Below, piece by piece: positions 46,329 through 54,288 of a stretch of DNA of 64,000 nucleotides; the first letter of the stretch is position 1; every line of letters begins with the position of its first letter. The translations under genes were made by a program, and so were the position numbers. The stretch lies in assembly GCF_000014425.1 (NCBI RefSeq), contig NC_008530.1, positions 558,001 to 622,000 on the forward strand, read 5' to 3'. This stretch comes from Lactobacillus gasseri ATCC 33323 = JCM 1131. Lineage in GTDB: Bacteria; Bacillota; Bacilli; Lactobacillales; Lactobacillaceae. Below the pieces are notes generated by a model. The model was not told the origin of the DNA. It did not search any database and worked only from the letters and a program-made list of their open reading frames with translations.

Positions 46329-46607
46329 ATGATAAAGGTTACAACGGGCGATGTAATTAGACAATTGGTATCAAGAGGCGTATTCGAGTGGAAGAAAGAT
46401 GCTGAATATCAGATTGGCATCAAAGATGAACAGATTGTTGTTAACAAAGATGGATCGGCTGAAATTGCCTATCTAGGTAACACCTTAGAAAGTGTTATTC
46501 AGTTAGCCGATATGTTTAAAAAGGTAGGTACTAAGGAACAGCAAGAGCAAATTAACGCAGCACTTACAGATTTAGTAACGATTGGAGATCGCTGGAATGA
46601 AGCGTAA
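46329..46607 (+). CDS. Early phage protein, 92 residues, unknown
   Basis: I do not recognise a family. It is a mixed alpha/beta soluble protein ('EYQIGIKDEQIVVNKDGSAE' beta hairpins, then helices 'LESVIQLADMFKKVGTKEQQ'). ATG 46329 follows GGGAGGTAG. Packed between DUF771 and a tiny membrane ORF. Confidence 0.7.
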   Translation: MIKVTTGDVIRQLVSRGVFEWKKDAEYQIGIKDEQIVVNKDGSAEIAYLGNTLESVIQLADMFKKVGTKEQQEQINAALTDLVTIGDRWNEA

Positions 46608-46710
46608 GAAGACAGATTGGCTGGTTGCAATTGTGTGTTCAGAAGTAATTGCAGCAGGGGTTATATGTATCACTATGTTGGGCTATTACTTCTGGAGAAT
46701 ATTCCTTTAA
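46597..46710 (+). CDS. 37-residue single-helix membrane peptide
   Basis: MKRKKTDWLVAIVCSEVIAA followed by GVICITMLGYYFWRIFL: a basic N-terminus and one membrane helix. It overlaps the previous gene by 11 bases; TTGGAGATCGCTGGA upstream gives a possible ribosome site. One of several tiny membrane ORFs in this early region. Confidence 0.55.
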   Translation: MKRKKTDWLVAIVCSEVIAAGVICITMLGYYFWRIFL

Positions 46711-46724
46711 AGGAGGTGGGATAG

Positions 46725-46871
46725 ATGACATTAGAAGCAAGATTAATCAGCAATAGCAACGCATTTTTTGCTAGACAAGATAAGTCACCACTAGATGTTG
46801 ATGAGTACCAGAAACAATTCGAAATTGCTTTAATGCAACAAAAAAAGCCGTTACCGACTGCAAATCAGTAA
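46725..46871 (+). CDS. 48-residue early phage protein, unknown
   Basis: Starts behind a very strong AGGAGGTGGG. The product (MTLEARLISNSNAFFARQDK, then SPLDVDEYQKQFEIALMQQK, then KPLPTANQ) is soluble and helical. No family recognised. Confidence 0.65.
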   Translation: MTLEARLISNSNAFFARQDKSPLDVDEYQKQFEIALMQQKKPLPTANQ

Positions 46872-46922
46872 CGACTAATCAAAGGTTTTATAAATTAAAT
46901 TACTAAGGAGTATTTTACCACA

Positions 46923-47255
46923 ATGGTCGAAATTATGACACCCGTACAAGCTGCCACTTATAGAGAGCAGCGATTGAAAAAAGAACAAAGAAATTTAGCA
47001 AAACAAGGTATTAGTTCAGCAATGGAAGGCAAAAGCCTTGTAACCATTGGTGATGCAAATCAGGATTATTTAAGTTTTAAACATTTCGTTACAGCTCAAA
47101 TTTTTAGATTGGGTATCGATACTTATATGGGTCTTACAGGTTGGGACGACAAAAGAGAATTAATTGAAGAGCTTGCCAGTGTAGAAGATCCCAATGATGA
47201 TCTTTGGAAAGAGGATGTACTAGATTATTTTGACGGATTTGAGGGGAACTACTGA
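46923..47255 (+). CDS. Early phage protein, 110 residues, unknown
   Basis: Soluble, helix-rich and acidic toward the C-terminus ('EELASVEDPNDDLWKEDVLD'). No known motif. AAGGAG lies upstream and the stop overlaps the start of the DUF1351 gene, so the two are coupled. Confidence 0.7.
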   Translation: MVEIMTPVQAATYREQRLKKEQRNLAKQGISSAMEGKSLVTIGDANQDYLSFKHFVTAQIFRLGIDTYMGLTGWDDKRELIEELASVEDPNDDLWKEDVLDYFDGFEGNY

Positions 47256-48115
47256 TGAAAGAAATTTCAACAAAATTAGATGAAACTAGTCCTGATTATA
47301 AAGTTAAATTTACTCCAGCCTCAATTGAGTTTGACGATTATGGAAAGCTTAAAGAAGAGACAGATGAAATATATAAGAGATATAACGGCTATGTTGTTGT
47401 TCCTGAAAATCTAAAAGGGGATAGAGCAATTGCTGCTGATTTAAATAAAAAAGCTAAGGCTTTAAAGGCTGCTAAAAGTACTGTTAGAAAGCAAGCATTA
47501 AAACCCTTAGATGAGTTCAATGAGCAGATGGACGCCTTAATTGATGAGATTACAGATGTTTCTGGTCAAATTCATCAAGGATTGAAGGACTATAGAGAGC
47601 AAGGTATTAAGTTAAGACACGAAGCTAATATTAAGCACATCGACAAAATGGCTGAAAAGTTTGGTCTTACTCATGAAGATATAGCCTATGACGCTAAATG
47701 GGATAACAAGTCTAATAACTGGAAGAAGATTGAAGAAAACATCAATCAACTTTTAGAAAAGGCAGCACAAGAACGTGATTTCAAAAATGAAAAAATCACT
47801 TTAATTACAGAAGCTGCTGAAAAAGAGCAAATTTTACCAGATAGTTATATCAATTTGATTGATGATCTAACTATTTCTGAAATATTAGCTCGAATTAAGA
47901 ATGATGGAAAACGTCAAAGAGAACTAAGTTTAAAAAAAGATGAGCCTATCAAGCAACAAGTTAAAGGCAATTCAGTAATTGATACGACTACTGGAGAAGT
48001 AGTTGGCGAAACAAAAGTTGCTTATCTAAAAATTACTGGATCAGATGAACAGATGAAAAAGTTAGTCGAATTTATAAAAAGTCAAGGATTAAAAGTAGAA
48101 CCAATTGAGAGGTAA
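47255..48115 (+). CDS. DUF1351 phage protein
   Basis: 286 residues, mostly a long charged coiled coil ('NKKAKALKAAKSTVRKQALK', 'LDEFNEQMDALIDEITDVSG') typical of DUF1351. This family is regularly found just before ERF/RecT single-strand annealing proteins and is thought to be an accessory recombination factor. The order here matches that rule. Confidence 0.82.
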   Translation: MKEISTKLDETSPDYKVKFTPASIEFDDYGKLKEETDEIYKRYNGYVVVPENLKGDRAIAADLNKKAKALKAAKSTVRKQALKPLDEFNEQMDALIDEITDVSGQIHQGLKDYREQGIKLRHEANIKHIDKMAEKFGLTHEDIAYDAKWDNKSNNWKKIEENINQLLEKAAQERDFKNEKITLITEAAEKEQILPDSYINLIDDLTISEILARIKNDGKRQRELSLKKDEPIKQQVKGNSVIDTTTGEVVGETKVAYLKITGSDEQMKKLVEFIKSQGLKVEPIER

Positions 48116-48120
48116 TAAAG

Positions 48121-48933
48121 ATGGAGTTTGTCGGAGAAGTAAAAGATCGTGCAAGTTGGGCATTACACTTCGCACAAGTTAAAGCTAATATCAAACAACC
48201 ACAAAGAAGTCATAAGGTTCAAGTATCAGGAAAAACTAAAACTGGTAAGCCTTATACGTATGAATACAAGTATGCAGACTTAGCAGACGTTGATAAATCA
48301 GTTATGGAAGCCACTAAAAAAGTTGTTGATGATAAAGGCAATGTACAGTTTACTTACTTTTTTGATGTTAACAACACGGATCAAGGTGTAGATGTACAAA
48401 CCATTCTAGTAGATGTATCTGGCTTTTATGCTGTCACAAATAAAGTTTGGTTTAAAAACTTTAATGTGGGAGACGCACAGAAAACAGCTAGCTTAATCAG
48501 TTATGCTAAGCGTTATTCCTTAAGTGCAGCTTTTGGAATTGCTAGTGAAGATGACGATGATGCGCAGGACGTAAAAAATATTGAAGAGCCTAAAGTCTTA
48601 TCTAAACAAGAGTTAGATAATTACACGGTTTACTATAACGGAATTAAAGCTAATCTAGCTGAATTATATCAAGAAGCTGTAGATGGAATTGCTGATGCTC
48701 AAGATTGGATTAGAGGATCACATACTCCGCAGGACGCCCAAGCCATTTATCAGTTAAATCAAAGTTACAAACGGCGTGAAAAAGATAAGCAAGAGGCTTT
48801 AAAGAAAGCCGAAGAGGAAGCTAAAAAAGAAGAAAAATTAAGAGAAGCACAGCGAAGTGAAGAGAAGCCAAAACAAGAAGATGTATCCAATTTATTCGGA
48901 ACATTACCTGCTGACGGGGAATACATCAAATAG
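48121..48933 (+). CDS. erf: ERF-family single-strand annealing recombinase
   Basis: 270 residues. The ERF core spans ~1-150: 'YEYKYADLADVDKSVMEATK', 'DVQTILVDVSGFYAVTNKVW' and 'GDAQKTASLISYAKRYSLSA' with 'AFGIASEDDDDAQD'. It anneals complementary strands during phage recombination and circularisation. The C-terminal third is a Lys/Glu-rich helix ending in an acidic tail that may bind SSB-like partners. Confidence 0.9.
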   Translation: MEFVGEVKDRASWALHFAQVKANIKQPQRSHKVQVSGKTKTGKPYTYEYKYADLADVDKSVMEATKKVVDDKGNVQFTYFFDVNNTDQGVDVQTILVDVSGFYAVTNKVWFKNFNVGDAQKTASLISYAKRYSLSAAFGIASEDDDDAQDVKNIEEPKVLSKQELDNYTVYYNGIKANLAELYQEAVDGIADAQDWIRGSHTPQDAQAIYQLNQSYKRREKDKQEALKKAEEEAKKEEKLREAQRSEEKPKQEDVSNLFGTLPADGEYIK

Positions 48934-48942
48934 GAGGTCAAA

Positions 48943-49866
48943 ATGGGTAGAAGAATGTACAGCGATAAGATTGTTGAAACTGATAAATTCTTAGATATGC
49001 CCGTATCTAGTCAAAATCTATATTGGCACTTATGTATGCACGCAGATGATGATGGATTTTTAGGAAATCCTAAAACTATAGTTAGATCAATTGGTGCACA
49101 ACAAGACGATTTAAAAATTCTAGTTGAAAAGGGATACGTAATTGTATTTGAAGATGGAGTAATTGCTATAACAGACTGGTTCGTTCATAACTACATTCCT
49201 AAAGATCGCTATCATGAAACAGTTTATAAAGAAGATAAAAAACAACTTGAGCTGTCCGAAACCAAGCAATACCGCCTTGTTACAAGAAAGCCGATTGTTC
49301 AGGATACAAAAAGTAAACAAGTTGTAGACAACATGGATACATCTTGTATACAAGATGATAACAAAGTGTATACCGAAGATAAGTTAAGTAAAGATAAGTT
49401 AAGTAAAGATAATAATATATATAAATTGTCGAGTTCAGAGAACATCGACACCGATCCAGAACAAAAATCTCAAAAAATACCTTACGAAAAAATTATCGAT
49501 TACTTAAACAGAAAGACTAATTCACATTATCGTCCAACTTCTAAAGCTACTAGGCGACTAATTAAAGCTAGATACAACGAGGGCTTTACTGATATTGACT
49601 TTAAGTCTGTTATAGACAAGAAGTGTGCTGAATGGCTACAAGATGGCAACATGGTTCAGTACTTAAGACCAGAAACTCTTTTTGGAACTAAGTTTGAAGC
49701 ATATCTAAATCAGCCAGATACAGGACCTATTCCACGAAACAATTTTAGAAATAAGCCAGTTCGAAGGGCTACAAACTGGGATAAGGTTCAGCAACAACAA
49801 TCGCAAACAACACTACAAATGACGCGAGAAGAACGTAACGCAATTTTCAGAGAGTACGGGAGGTAA
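48943..49866 (+). CDS. Phage replication initiator (winged helix plus conserved phage C-terminal domain)
   Basis: 307 residues. The N-terminal DnaD-like winged-helix region is 'YSDKIVETDKFLDMPVSSQN'; a variable linker follows; the C-terminal Phg_2220_C domain (~180-265) has 'KIIDYLNRKTNSHYRPTSKA' and 'RLIKARYNEGFTDIDFKSVI'. Such proteins open the phage origin, and the origin commonly lies inside the gene. Here tandem 15-bp repeats followed by an AT-only stretch occur in the linker. No DnaC-type helicase loader gene follows. Confidence 0.85.
   Translation: MGRRMYSDKIVETDKFLDMPVSSQNLYWHLCMHADDDGFLGNPKTIVRSIGAQQDDLKILVEKGYVIVFEDGVIAITDWFVHNYIPKDRYHETVYKEDKKQLELSETKQYRLVTRKPIVQDTKSKQVVDNMDTSCIQDDNKVYTEDKLSKDKLSKDNNIYKLSSSENIDTDPEQKSQKIPYEKIIDYLNRKTNSHYRPTSKATRRLIKARYNEGFTDIDFKSVIDKKCAEWLQDGNMVQYLRPETLFGTKFEAYLNQPDTGPIPRNNFRNKPVRRATNWDKVQQQQSQTTLQMTREERNAIFREYGR
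49376..49411 (+). repeat. 15-bp iterons inside the replication gene, candidate phage origin
   Basis: AAGATAAGTTAAGTA occurs twice in perfect tandem (49376-49390, 49391-49405), with a third partial copy, then TAATAATATATATAAATT. Iterons next to an AT-rich tract are the usual form of lambdoid and dairy-phage origins. They also encode a DKLSKDKLSKD repeat in the linker. Confidence 0.6.
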
Positions 49867-49871
49867 CCACC

Positions 49872-50177
49872 ATGCAAAATAGGCTAAAGAAATTGAGATT
49901 GGAAAAGAGATTAACTCTTGCCGATATACAAGCTAAAACCAACATTGATTTTAGAATTTTAGAAAATTTCGAAAAAGGATTGGAAAATGGAATACATAAC
50001 TCTTTAGCAATTTGGCAAAAGTTGGCTAACTTTTTAGAAGTTCCAATTGAGTACCTAATGGGATTAAACGACGATAGCAAGACATTAACTGTTAACGACT
50101 TGAACCCAGCCAAAGAAGATGCTTACGAGCGTATTACGGATATGCTATGCGAAGATGAGGACGATGAAGATGAATAA
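49872..50177 (+). CDS. XRE-family helix-turn-helix protein
   Basis: 101 residues with an HTH ('KRLTLADIQAKTNIDFRILE' followed by 'NFEKGLENG') and a strongly acidic C-terminus (CEDEDDEDE). It lies between the replication initiator and the antirepressor and overlaps the latter's start. It may control the antirepressor; this is inference from position. Confidence 0.75.
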   Translation: MQNRLKKLRLEKRLTLADIQAKTNIDFRILENFEKGLENGIHNSLAIWQKLANFLEVPIEYLMGLNDDSKTLTVNDLNPAKEDAYERITDMLCEDEDDEDE

Positions 50178-50955
50178 CGAATTAATCAAAGTAACGGTCA
50201 AGAATGACCAGCAACTAGTTAGTGCTAGAGATTTATATAAGGGATTAGGTATCAAGCGAAGATTTTCCGCTTGGTGGGAACAGAACAGCAATGACTTTAA
50301 AGAAAATAGTGATTTCCAACGTGTACTTATAAGTACACCTAGAGAAAACCGCGGTAGCATTGAGCTTCAGGACTATGCACTCACAATTGATATGGCTAAG
50401 CAGCTGTGTCTTTTGAGCCGTACCTCAAAGGGCAAGGAATATCGAGAATACTTAATCGAAGTTGAAAAGAAGTGGAATAATCCGGACATGATTATGCAAC
50501 GCGCCTTAACTATCGCTAACAATCGGGTGAAGTTGCTGGAAACTGAAAAGAGAGAACTAAAAGAAACAAATGCTAGACAAGCAGCTAAGATTGCTAAAGA
50601 TGCTGACGATGTGGTTTTTGCCAAGGCTATTAGATATAGCCATCATGCAATCCCTGTTGGCGAATTAGCTGAAATTTTAACTCAAAACGGTTTTGTGATT
50701 GGAAGAAATCAACTATTCCAATTACTTAGAGAAGAAAAATATCTTTCAAGTTTTAATCATAGCTGGAACGTGCCAATGACACAGATGGTTAAAAGAGGTC
50801 TGTTTAGAATTACACATAATTTGACCAGAGATGGCAGAGGATATTCTCAAACATGGGTAACACCTAAAGGTCAGAAATACATTATTAACAAAGCGCTAAG
50901 AGGAAAATTTGATGATATTTATCAAAAAGTTATGGTATCAACCTTGAACGTTTAG
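50170..50955 (+). CDS. Phage antirepressor (AntA/AntB N-domain, ANT C-domain)
   Basis: About 261 residues. The AntA/AntB domain (~1-105) reads 'LVSARDLYKGLGIKRRFSAW' and 'DYALTIDMAKQLCLLSRTSK' with 'GKEYREYLIEVEKKW'. A coiled-coil linker (~115-145) leads to a KilAC/ANT domain ('VPVGELAEILTQNGF'-like: IPVGELAEILTQNGFVIGRN). Such proteins inactivate phage repressors. ATG 50170 is 9 bases from GAGG; ATG 50164 is also possible. Confidence 0.88.
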   Translation: MNNELIKVTVKNDQQLVSARDLYKGLGIKRRFSAWWEQNSNDFKENSDFQRVLISTPRENRGSIELQDYALTIDMAKQLCLLSRTSKGKEYREYLIEVEKKWNNPDMIMQRALTIANNRVKLLETEKRELKETNARQAAKIAKDADDVVFAKAIRYSHHAIPVGELAEILTQNGFVIGRNQLFQLLREEKYLSSFNHSWNVPMTQMVKRGLFRITHNLTRDGRGYSQTWVTPKGQKYIINKALRGKFDDIYQKVMVSTLNV

Positions 50956-50969
50956 AAAGGACTAGCACG

Positions 50970-51155
50970 ATGAACGAAATTGAAAATATTAAAGCCGGTT
51001 TGACTTATCTTTTAGATATTAACGATTTGAAGAACAATGTAACGGTAACCAAAGATGGCAAGTCGCATTCTATGAATGTGAAAGATTTGAAAGAAGCAAA
51101 TTATGATGTTCTTTTACAAATTGCTGAATTATTAGGTATGGATGTTAATAACTAG
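50970..51155 (+). CDS. 61-residue early phage protein, unknown
   Basis: Small soluble protein with no motif recognised ('ITYLLDINDLKNNVTVTKDG'-type alpha/beta start). AAAGGA lies upstream and the gene follows the antirepressor by 14 bp. Confidence 0.65.
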   Translation: MNEIENIKAGLTYLLDINDLKNNVTVTKDGKSHSMNVKDLKEANYDVLLQIAELLGMDVNN

Positions 51156-51164
51156 GAGAACAGA

Positions 51165-51377
51165 ATGCTTGAAGAAAATCACGATTTAGAGAAAATCATC
51201 GAAGATGCTAAACAATATCGCTGGTACTCAGTTCCTGATATGTACGTGGTTGAGATCTTAGACACAACAGGTCGCTCAGCTGGATATGCCAAGTCGATAT
51301 TTATCGACAAGAAAGAGGCAGCAAAAGTTGCTAAGAAGCTCCATGGAGTAGTAAGGCAGGTAAGTCAAAATGAGTAA
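51165..51377 (+). CDS. 70-residue early phage protein, unknown
   Basis: Soluble alpha/beta protein ('DMYVVEILDTTGRSAGYAKS', 'IFIDKKEAAKVAKKL'). AGGAGAAC precedes the ATG and its end overlaps the next start by 8 bases. No family recognised. Confidence 0.68.
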   Translation: MLEENHDLEKIIEDAKQYRWYSVPDMYVVEILDTTGRSAGYAKSIFIDKKEAAKVAKKLHGVVRQVSQNE

Positions 51378-51567
51378 AACCCAGCTAAAACCAAAGTGGT
51401 ATGCAATGTATAGAGGTGACACATTCATTGATCTTGGTACAGCAGATTATTTAGCTGAAAAGTATCACAAAAAGAAACAATCTCTGTTGTACTTGTCGAA
51501 ACCTGCATATCACAGAAACGCATCGAAAAATAGTCAAAGATTAACACTGTACAAAATGGAGGATTAA
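51370..51567 (+). CDS. 65-residue basic phage protein, unknown
   Basis: Basic, 'KWYAMYRGDTFIDLGTADYL' then 'AEKYHKKKQSLLYLSKPAYH'. The pattern resembles small phage proteins that hold a degenerate HTH/AP2-like start, but this is not firm. Overlaps the previous gene. Confidence 0.66.
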   Translation: MSKTQLKPKWYAMYRGDTFIDLGTADYLAEKYHKKKQSLLYLSKPAYHRNASKNSQRLTLYKMED

Positions 51568-51569
51568 CA

Positions 51570-51833
51570 ATGGAAATTATTGATAATCGCACAAAGAAAG
51601 AAGAGTGGCGCTTGGGTGATGTACTTGTATCTGGGAGCGCTCAATTAACAGGCTTAATTGTAAAAGATAACAATGGAAAATATTGCTTAATAGATATTAC
51701 TCCTGACGAATCTGGAAACTACAGCACCATGGAAGGTTGTTACTATGGCGATAGTTGTGAAAATTTAGCAGAACTTTATTGCAAAATGGGTCCCAATTGG
51801 CACAAAGTAAACGCAAAGCTGGTGATCGAATGA
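51570..51833 (+). CDS. 87-residue phage protein, unknown
   Basis: Beta-rich start ('EEWRLGDVLVSGSAQLTGLI', 'VKDNNGKYCLIDITPDESGN'), three Cys, no known domain. GGAGG is 7 bases upstream. The stop overlaps the zinc-ribbon gene start (ATGA). Confidence 0.66.
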   Translation: MEIIDNRTKKEEWRLGDVLVSGSAQLTGLIVKDNNGKYCLIDITPDESGNYSTMEGCYYGDSCENLAELYCKMGPNWHKVNAKLVIE

Positions 51834-52030
51834 CAGTAGCAACTAGAGAAAAATGTCCATATTGTCAGGGCGTAAAAAGAATTAGAGATGATCTAGTTCA
51901 TTATACTTTCAGACATATTTTGCAAATTCAAAATGGTGATGAATTATGGTCAATAGTAATTACCAATAAGAACGAATATAGAACCATGGCTTATATTGAA
52001 TACTGTCCTAAATGCGGGAGGAAACTATGA
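51830..52030 (+). CDS. Small zinc-ribbon-like phage protein
   Basis: 66 residues with two Cys pairs, 'CPYCQGVKR' near the N-terminus and 'CPKCGRKL' at the end: a classic zinc-ribbon knuckle pair. ATG 51830 overlaps the upstream stop. DNA or RNA binding is possible; function unknown. Confidence 0.7.
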   Translation: MTVATREKCPYCQGVKRIRDDLVHYTFRHILQIQNGDELWSIVITNKNEYRTMAYIEYCPKCGRKL

Positions 52031-52383
52031 AAAAAATTAAAGTAGAAAAAGATAGTGTAGAAGAGAGTTATCGTTGGGCTTATGGCTGGCGAGTGGTAGA
52101 TGGGAAGTGTTCTCCACCTGCAAGGAACTTCCCTTTACCAGATTTTGTTCAAGCAAGAATTGATTGGCTATCTGATGAAGTGAAACGTGGCGGCTTAACT
52201 TTTCAAGGTGCTTTCAGAATTTTGTTGGATATTGATGATGAAAAGGCCCTGAAAGAGGACTGGGAACTTGGAGCTGCAAGTGACTATATGCCAGTTAGCG
52301 ATAAGTATCGAGAATGGTTGCAAGATCCAATTCTTCACGATATTAGACAAGTTGCAGTTATGGTGGGGTTCATTTATGCCTGA
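52027..52383 (+). CDS. 118-residue phage protein, unknown
   Basis: Soluble, aromatic-rich ('SYRWAYGWRVVDGKCSPPAR'), helical C-terminal half. ATG 52027 follows GGGAGG and overlaps the previous stop. Family not recognised; similar-sized DUF1642-type proteins occupy this place in dairy phages, which remains a guess. Confidence 0.62.
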   Translation: MKKIKVEKDSVEESYRWAYGWRVVDGKCSPPARNFPLPDFVQARIDWLSDEVKRGGLTFQGAFRILLDIDDEKALKEDWELGAASDYMPVSDKYREWLQDPILHDIRQVAVMVGFIYA

Positions 52384-52450
52384 TTGGGTTTTTGCAGCAG
52401 CATTCTTAATTCTGCTAGCTATAGTAATTTTGGTAGTAGGAGCGATGTAA
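52376..52450 (+). CDS. 24-residue single-helix membrane peptide
   Basis: MPDWVFAAAFLILLAIVILV ending VGAM: essentially one membrane helix. TGGTGGGG lies 8 bases upstream, and it overlaps the end of the 118-residue gene by 8 bases. The good ribosome site and the pure helix composition argue for translation. Confidence 0.5.
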   Translation: MPDWVFAAAFLILLAIVILVVGAM

Positions 52451-52452
52451 AT

Positions 52453-52707
52453 ATGATTTTTAAATTGGAAGAAGATTTACCTTTTGATATACAGGGAAAT
52501 TTAAATGAATACTGGTTAAATATCTTGGAAAGGAATAATTTCAAAGTAATTGAAATTAATAAAAAAACACGTGAACTTGAGTACCGAATAGAACTTATGA
52601 GTCTTGATGATCTACGGAAATTACAGAAAAAAATCGGATTAAACTTGACAATTTCGTTTGAAGACGATGAAGGCACAAACGAAGTTGATGGGATTATTAC
52701 AATTTAG
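52453..52707 (+). CDS. 84-residue phage protein, unknown
   Basis: Soluble and acidic ('FKLEEDLPFDIQGNLNEYWL', 'LMSLDDLRKLQKKIGLNLTI'). Starts 2 bp after the 24-residue membrane ORF. No motif recognised. Confidence 0.62.
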   Translation: MIFKLEEDLPFDIQGNLNEYWLNILERNNFKVIEINKKTRELEYRIELMSLDDLRKLQKKIGLNLTISFEDDEGTNEVDGIITI

Positions 52708-52719
52708 GAAATTAAGTAT

Positions 52720-53181
52720 ATGAGAGTTAACTTTACGATTGAAGGACCGCCGATTGGTAAGGCAAGACCGAGAGTTACTAGGACGGTAACTTACACGCCA
52801 GCTAAGACTGCACGATATGAGGATTTAGTCAGGTATACAGCGATTAATAGTTTCAAAGGAATATTTGATAAAGATGAACCTTTAGACGTTAAGATCATGG
52901 CATATTTTGAAGTACCGAAGAGTTTAAGCAAGAAACGTAAGGCTTTATGTTTAGCTAACCAAGAACTGCCAACTAAGAAGCCTGATGCTGATAACGTGGG
53001 CAAAATCATCATGGACGGCATGAACCCAAAGATGAGGCGTGATAAACGACTTCACAAAATGGTTGAAGTTATGAGAGGTGTTTATCATGACGACAAGCAA
53101 GTAACAACCTTGTTAGTCAAAAAGAGGTATGCCGAGCGTGCAAGAGTTGACGTGAGGATTAAGAGAGATATGGGTGATTAG
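52720..53181 (+). CDS. rusA: RusA-family Holliday-junction resolvase
   Basis: 153-residue endonuclease that resolves branched DNA before packaging. The RusA fold starts 'FTIEGPPIGKARPRVTR', with the metal-binding aspartates in 'KKPDADNVGKIIMDGMN' and the following 'YHDDKQVT' segment. Directly followed by a further small ORF. Complements the ERF recombinase in the early region. Confidence 0.9.
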   Translation: MRVNFTIEGPPIGKARPRVTRTVTYTPAKTARYEDLVRYTAINSFKGIFDKDEPLDVKIMAYFEVPKSLSKKRKALCLANQELPTKKPDADNVGKIIMDGMNPKMRRDKRLHKMVEVMRGVYHDDKQVTTLLVKKRYAERARVDVRIKRDMGD

Positions 53182-53403
53182 ATGCAAAAAATTGATTTGA
53201 GTCTGGTAAGTAAATTTGTAGATGCAAGCATCGCTAACGATAAGAGATTGGCTTTGAAGTTAGCAAAAAAGATTGCTGAACAGCATAACTGTTCTTTGAG
53301 TTTTGAACTTGACACTTTAGACTGGAGCGCAAATTGGTTGAAAAGTGATGAAAGAGTGACTACTCAATCTATGGTTCGGGAGCTGAGAAAGTATGAAGCA
53401 TAG
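53182..53403 (+). CDS. 73-residue phage protein, unknown
   Basis: Helix-rich soluble protein ('SKFVDASIANDKRLALKLAK') starting on the base after the rusA stop codon. No motif recognised. Confidence 0.62.
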   Translation: MQKIDLSLVSKFVDASIANDKRLALKLAKKIAEQHNCSLSFELDTLDWSANWLKSDERVTTQSMVRELRKYEA

Positions 53404-53476
53404 TGCAGAATTAATCAGTATAGCAGGGATGCTAATTTGCTTAGGTGCTGTCGGATTTGTGGTGTTTTGTCTATGA
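53393..53476 (+). CDS. 27-residue single-helix membrane peptide
   Basis: MKHSAELISIAGMLICLGAV ending GFVVFCL: one membrane helix, overlapping the previous gene by 11 bases and the next by 4 (ATGA). GGGAG lies about 10 bases before the ATG. Third tiny membrane ORF of the early region. Confidence 0.5.
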   Translation: MKHSAELISIAGMLICLGAVGFVVFCL

Positions 53477-53604
53477 GCAATAATTTGAAGTATCAAAAAG
53501 GCAAGTGGTATCACGTACAAGAAGACGGTTCACTTAAGCCAGTAGATTATGACAAAGAAGTTGAAGAGTATTACAAGAAATGGAGAGATAACTATGGCAA
53601 TTGA
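53473..53604 (+). CDS. 43-residue phage protein, unknown
   Basis: Charged and aromatic (MSNNLKYQKGKWYHVQEDGS, then LKPVDYDKEVEEYYKKWRDN). Overlaps its neighbours on both sides; no strong ribosome site, consistent with coupled translation. Confidence 0.52.
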   Translation: MSNNLKYQKGKWYHVQEDGSLKPVDYDKEVEEYYKKWRDNYGN

Positions 53605-53884
53605 GTTAAAGATTGGGGCTAGAGGAACGAGAGAAGATTTTGAAGACACATATACTAGAAGTTTCTTAGAAGATAACGGTCTGTTTAAATTTGATCCAAG
53701 AAAGTTTACAGTTAACTGTGTGTGGGGAGTTCATACTAAATACGGCTATATGTGTTCTTTCAGTTATGATGACATTTTGACATACATGGGCGATGGTGTC
53801 TGGGACTTAAGAGTAGCTGAAGAAACAAAAATAACTGATGAAGAGTTGAAGAGAGCATTATCAGAACCTGACAAGGAGTTCTAG
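53594..53884 (+). CDS. 96-residue phage protein, unknown
   Basis: Alpha/beta soluble protein ('KFTVNCVWGVHTKYGYMCSF', 'GVWDLRVAEETKITDEELKR'). ATG 53594 follows GGAGA with 7 bases; the longer frame has no site. No motif recognised. Confidence 0.66.
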   Translation: MAIELKIGARGTREDFEDTYTRSFLEDNGLFKFDPRKFTVNCVWGVHTKYGYMCSFSYDDILTYMGDGVWDLRVAEETKITDEELKRALSEPDKEF

Positions 53885-53886
53885 CA

Positions 53887-54105
53887 ATGCAACTATACGG
53901 GCATGAAGTAAATCCTTATACGTATAAGGATTTTAAGACAGAACAACTTAAGAATTTTAGATCAATGCTTAAATCAAACATCAAGAATTTTGAAAATATT
54001 ATAGAGCCAACAATCGAAGAAATGATTGACGAAGATAAAGCTGAGGAGCTGCTGCCTTTGATTGAGCATGAAATTAAAGTGAGGTCGAATGATGGACGAA
54101 ACTAG
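53887..54105 (+). CDS. 72-residue phage protein, unknown
   Basis: Helical, acidic C-terminus ('FENIIEPTIEEMIDEDKAEE'). AAGGAG lies upstream. Overlaps the next small gene by 14 bases. No motif recognised. Confidence 0.64.
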   Translation: MQLYGHEVNPYTYKDFKTEQLKNFRSMLKSNIKNFENIIEPTIEEMIDEDKAEELLPLIEHEIKVRSNDGRN

Positions 54106-54259
54106 GAACGATTTAGAAGTAGGCAATGAAACAGCAGTCATGATGTACTTGAACATCTTAAAGTATGCTAAGCATCATTGTCCCGAAGATGAAGATCCTT
54201 ATGAGATCACGGATCGAATATTTACTGATATGTTCGCAGCGAATAAAGCAAGTAATTAA
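54092..54259 (+). CDS. 55-residue phage protein, unknown
   Basis: MDETRNDLEVGNETAVMMYL continuing NILKYAKHHCPEDEDPYEIT to the stop at 54259. GAGG is 7 bases before ATG 54092 (an ATG also lies at 54089). Soluble, acidic, helical. Confidence 0.6.
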   Translation: MDETRNDLEVGNETAVMMYLNILKYAKHHCPEDEDPYEITDRIFTDMFAANKASN

Positions 54260-54288
54260 ACAACTAGAAGACGAGAGGGAGTGTAAGT

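Noticed and set aside
46850-46875. CGTTAC/GTAACG short inverted repeat near the end of the 48-residue ORF
   Set aside because: Imperfect, short, no T-run; no role supported.
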